From assembly GCA_022661535.1 (NCBI GenBank), contig JAKULF010000003.1, positions 4,960,001 to 5,024,000 on the forward strand: a stretch of 64,000 nt of DNA, written 5' to 3'. The stretch comes from Eutypa lata (lineage: Eukaryota > Ascomycota > Sordariomycetes > Xylariales > Diatrypaceae). The stretch's first letter is position 1. Each line of letters begins with the position of its first letter. Position numbers and translations under genes: made by a program. Under the pieces are notes generated by a model. That model was not told the DNA's origin. It saw only the letters and a program-made list of their open reading frames with translations, and made no database searches. Of the stretch, positions 63,374 through 64,000 are shown one piece after another.

Positions 63374-64000
63374 TCTTGACAGGAGACCGTCGGTATGTAC
63401 CCATCTCAGGAACGACGGCTGCCTTTCCGAATTGGACAGTGGTCCGCGAGGGTCCGTCTTTGCAACCTGCGATCTTGGGTTGCAGTTCGAGCAAGGAGAT
63501 TTGCGGACCAATCAATCAAGCCTGGGGGGGGCCCCTCAGGGGTTCCCCAACATCTATGTATGTAAGCTGACGGGTGGGACTGCGAAAATCGCCGCTGAAA
63601 CCACCCACGGTTGCGATCCGGCGCGATCCTCCTACTCGCTCTCTTTCCTCCACATTTCTTCTTTCAGGGCCTCTTTCCTCCGATGAGCCAGAAAGAACAA
63701 GTAGGGGGAAAAGCAAAAAATAAGAGAGAATGAAAGTTGCCACGAGTGCTTGTTGAGAGTCGTCAAATGCAATGCTACGCTACGCACTGGGTGACTGCAA
63801 CGCAACCCCGGCAAGCCTCTCTCCACGTCTCCTCGCTGATGGCGTCGGCATCCAGAGACTGCCAAGCCTCGTCTGATCTTGCTGAAAGCGACGAAGAGAG
63901 ATTGACAACCCCATGCTGAAAATCAGTAATGCCCAACATCCTCATCGCTAAGTACCTAAGCAACCCAGCGATTTCCTGAGTAGCATGAATTATTGCCTAG

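Larger units (their letters stand above)
57304..64000. promoter_or_regulatory. Very long gene-free region upstream of Xyr1
   Basis: About 6.7 kb to the window edge without a supportable protein gene on either strand. The first 1.1 kb (57304-58400) is not AT-rich and should contain the promoter and 5' leader of the Xyr1 gene. G-rich clusters at about 57720-57770 and 58345-58400 could hold CreA-type (SYGGRG) sites, but this is not tested. From about 59200 to 61500 the sequence is AT-rich and repeat-poor. Frames at 58335-58535, 61865-62297, 62948-63181 and 63150-63865 look random. Confidence 0.55.

Noticed and set aside
63150..63865. Several overlapping short frames at the right edge
   Set aside because: Both strands open by chance in mixed-composition sequence; no conserved motif or splice structure.

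Overview
The window looks like a piece of nuclear chromosome from a filamentous ascomycete (Pezizomycotina, most likely Sordariomycetes). The evidence is short introns of about 48-170 bp with GT-AG ends, a complete XlnR/Xyr1-type xylanase regulator, two Zn2Cys6 regulators, and several families found only in filamentous fungi (DUF6536 membrane proteins, mid2-like S/T-rich membrane proteins, fungal amidoligases). I see no rRNA, tRNA, CRISPR array or intact transposon. Exon structures were worked out by hand from splice signals, reading phase and family motifs. Placement below class is inference.

Layout. 0-5.2 kb: 3' part of an amidoligase-like gene (+), then an SDR/3-beta-HSD-like enzyme (-) and an NmrA-like protein (-). 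6.2-12.4 kb is a conserved housekeeping block: a Fhit-type HIT hydrolase (+), the alternative clamp loader subunit Ctf18 (-), and a small membrane protein probably mitochondrial (+), the last two sharing a divergent promoter with MluI-box-like sites. 12.9-36 kb is looser and gene-poor with AT-rich gaps: an F-box/ankyrin protein (-), a flavin monooxygenase (+), a decayed DUF6536 membrane-protein gene (-), a kinase-fold protein (+), a mid2-like membrane protein (+), a GH47 alpha-1,2-mannosidase (+) facing a Zn2Cys6 factor (-), and about 3 kb of empty sequence. 36-64 kb: a second divergent amidoligase-like gene (+), an F-box-like fungal protein (-) head to head with the splicing factor Cef1/Cdc5 (+), a 12-14 TM MFS transporter (-), an atypical hexokinase (-), a GILT-like thiol reductase (+) whose coding end overlaps that of the scavenger decapping enzyme DcpS (-), and the Xyr1/XlnR regulator (-) with about 6.7 kb of gene-free DNA upstream that runs to the window edge.

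How the genes relate. There is no obvious single biosynthetic cluster. Themes are carbohydrate metabolism (Xyr1, hexokinase-like protein, GH47 mannosidase), nucleic-acid housekeeping (Ctf18, Cef1, DcpS, Fhit) and an accessory middle section. The most informative oddities are the DUF6536 pseudogene, the two divergent amidoligases, three coding exons of 18-25 nt in two neighbouring genes, the one-base phase problem in the MFS gene, and the antisense coding overlap between GILT and DcpS.
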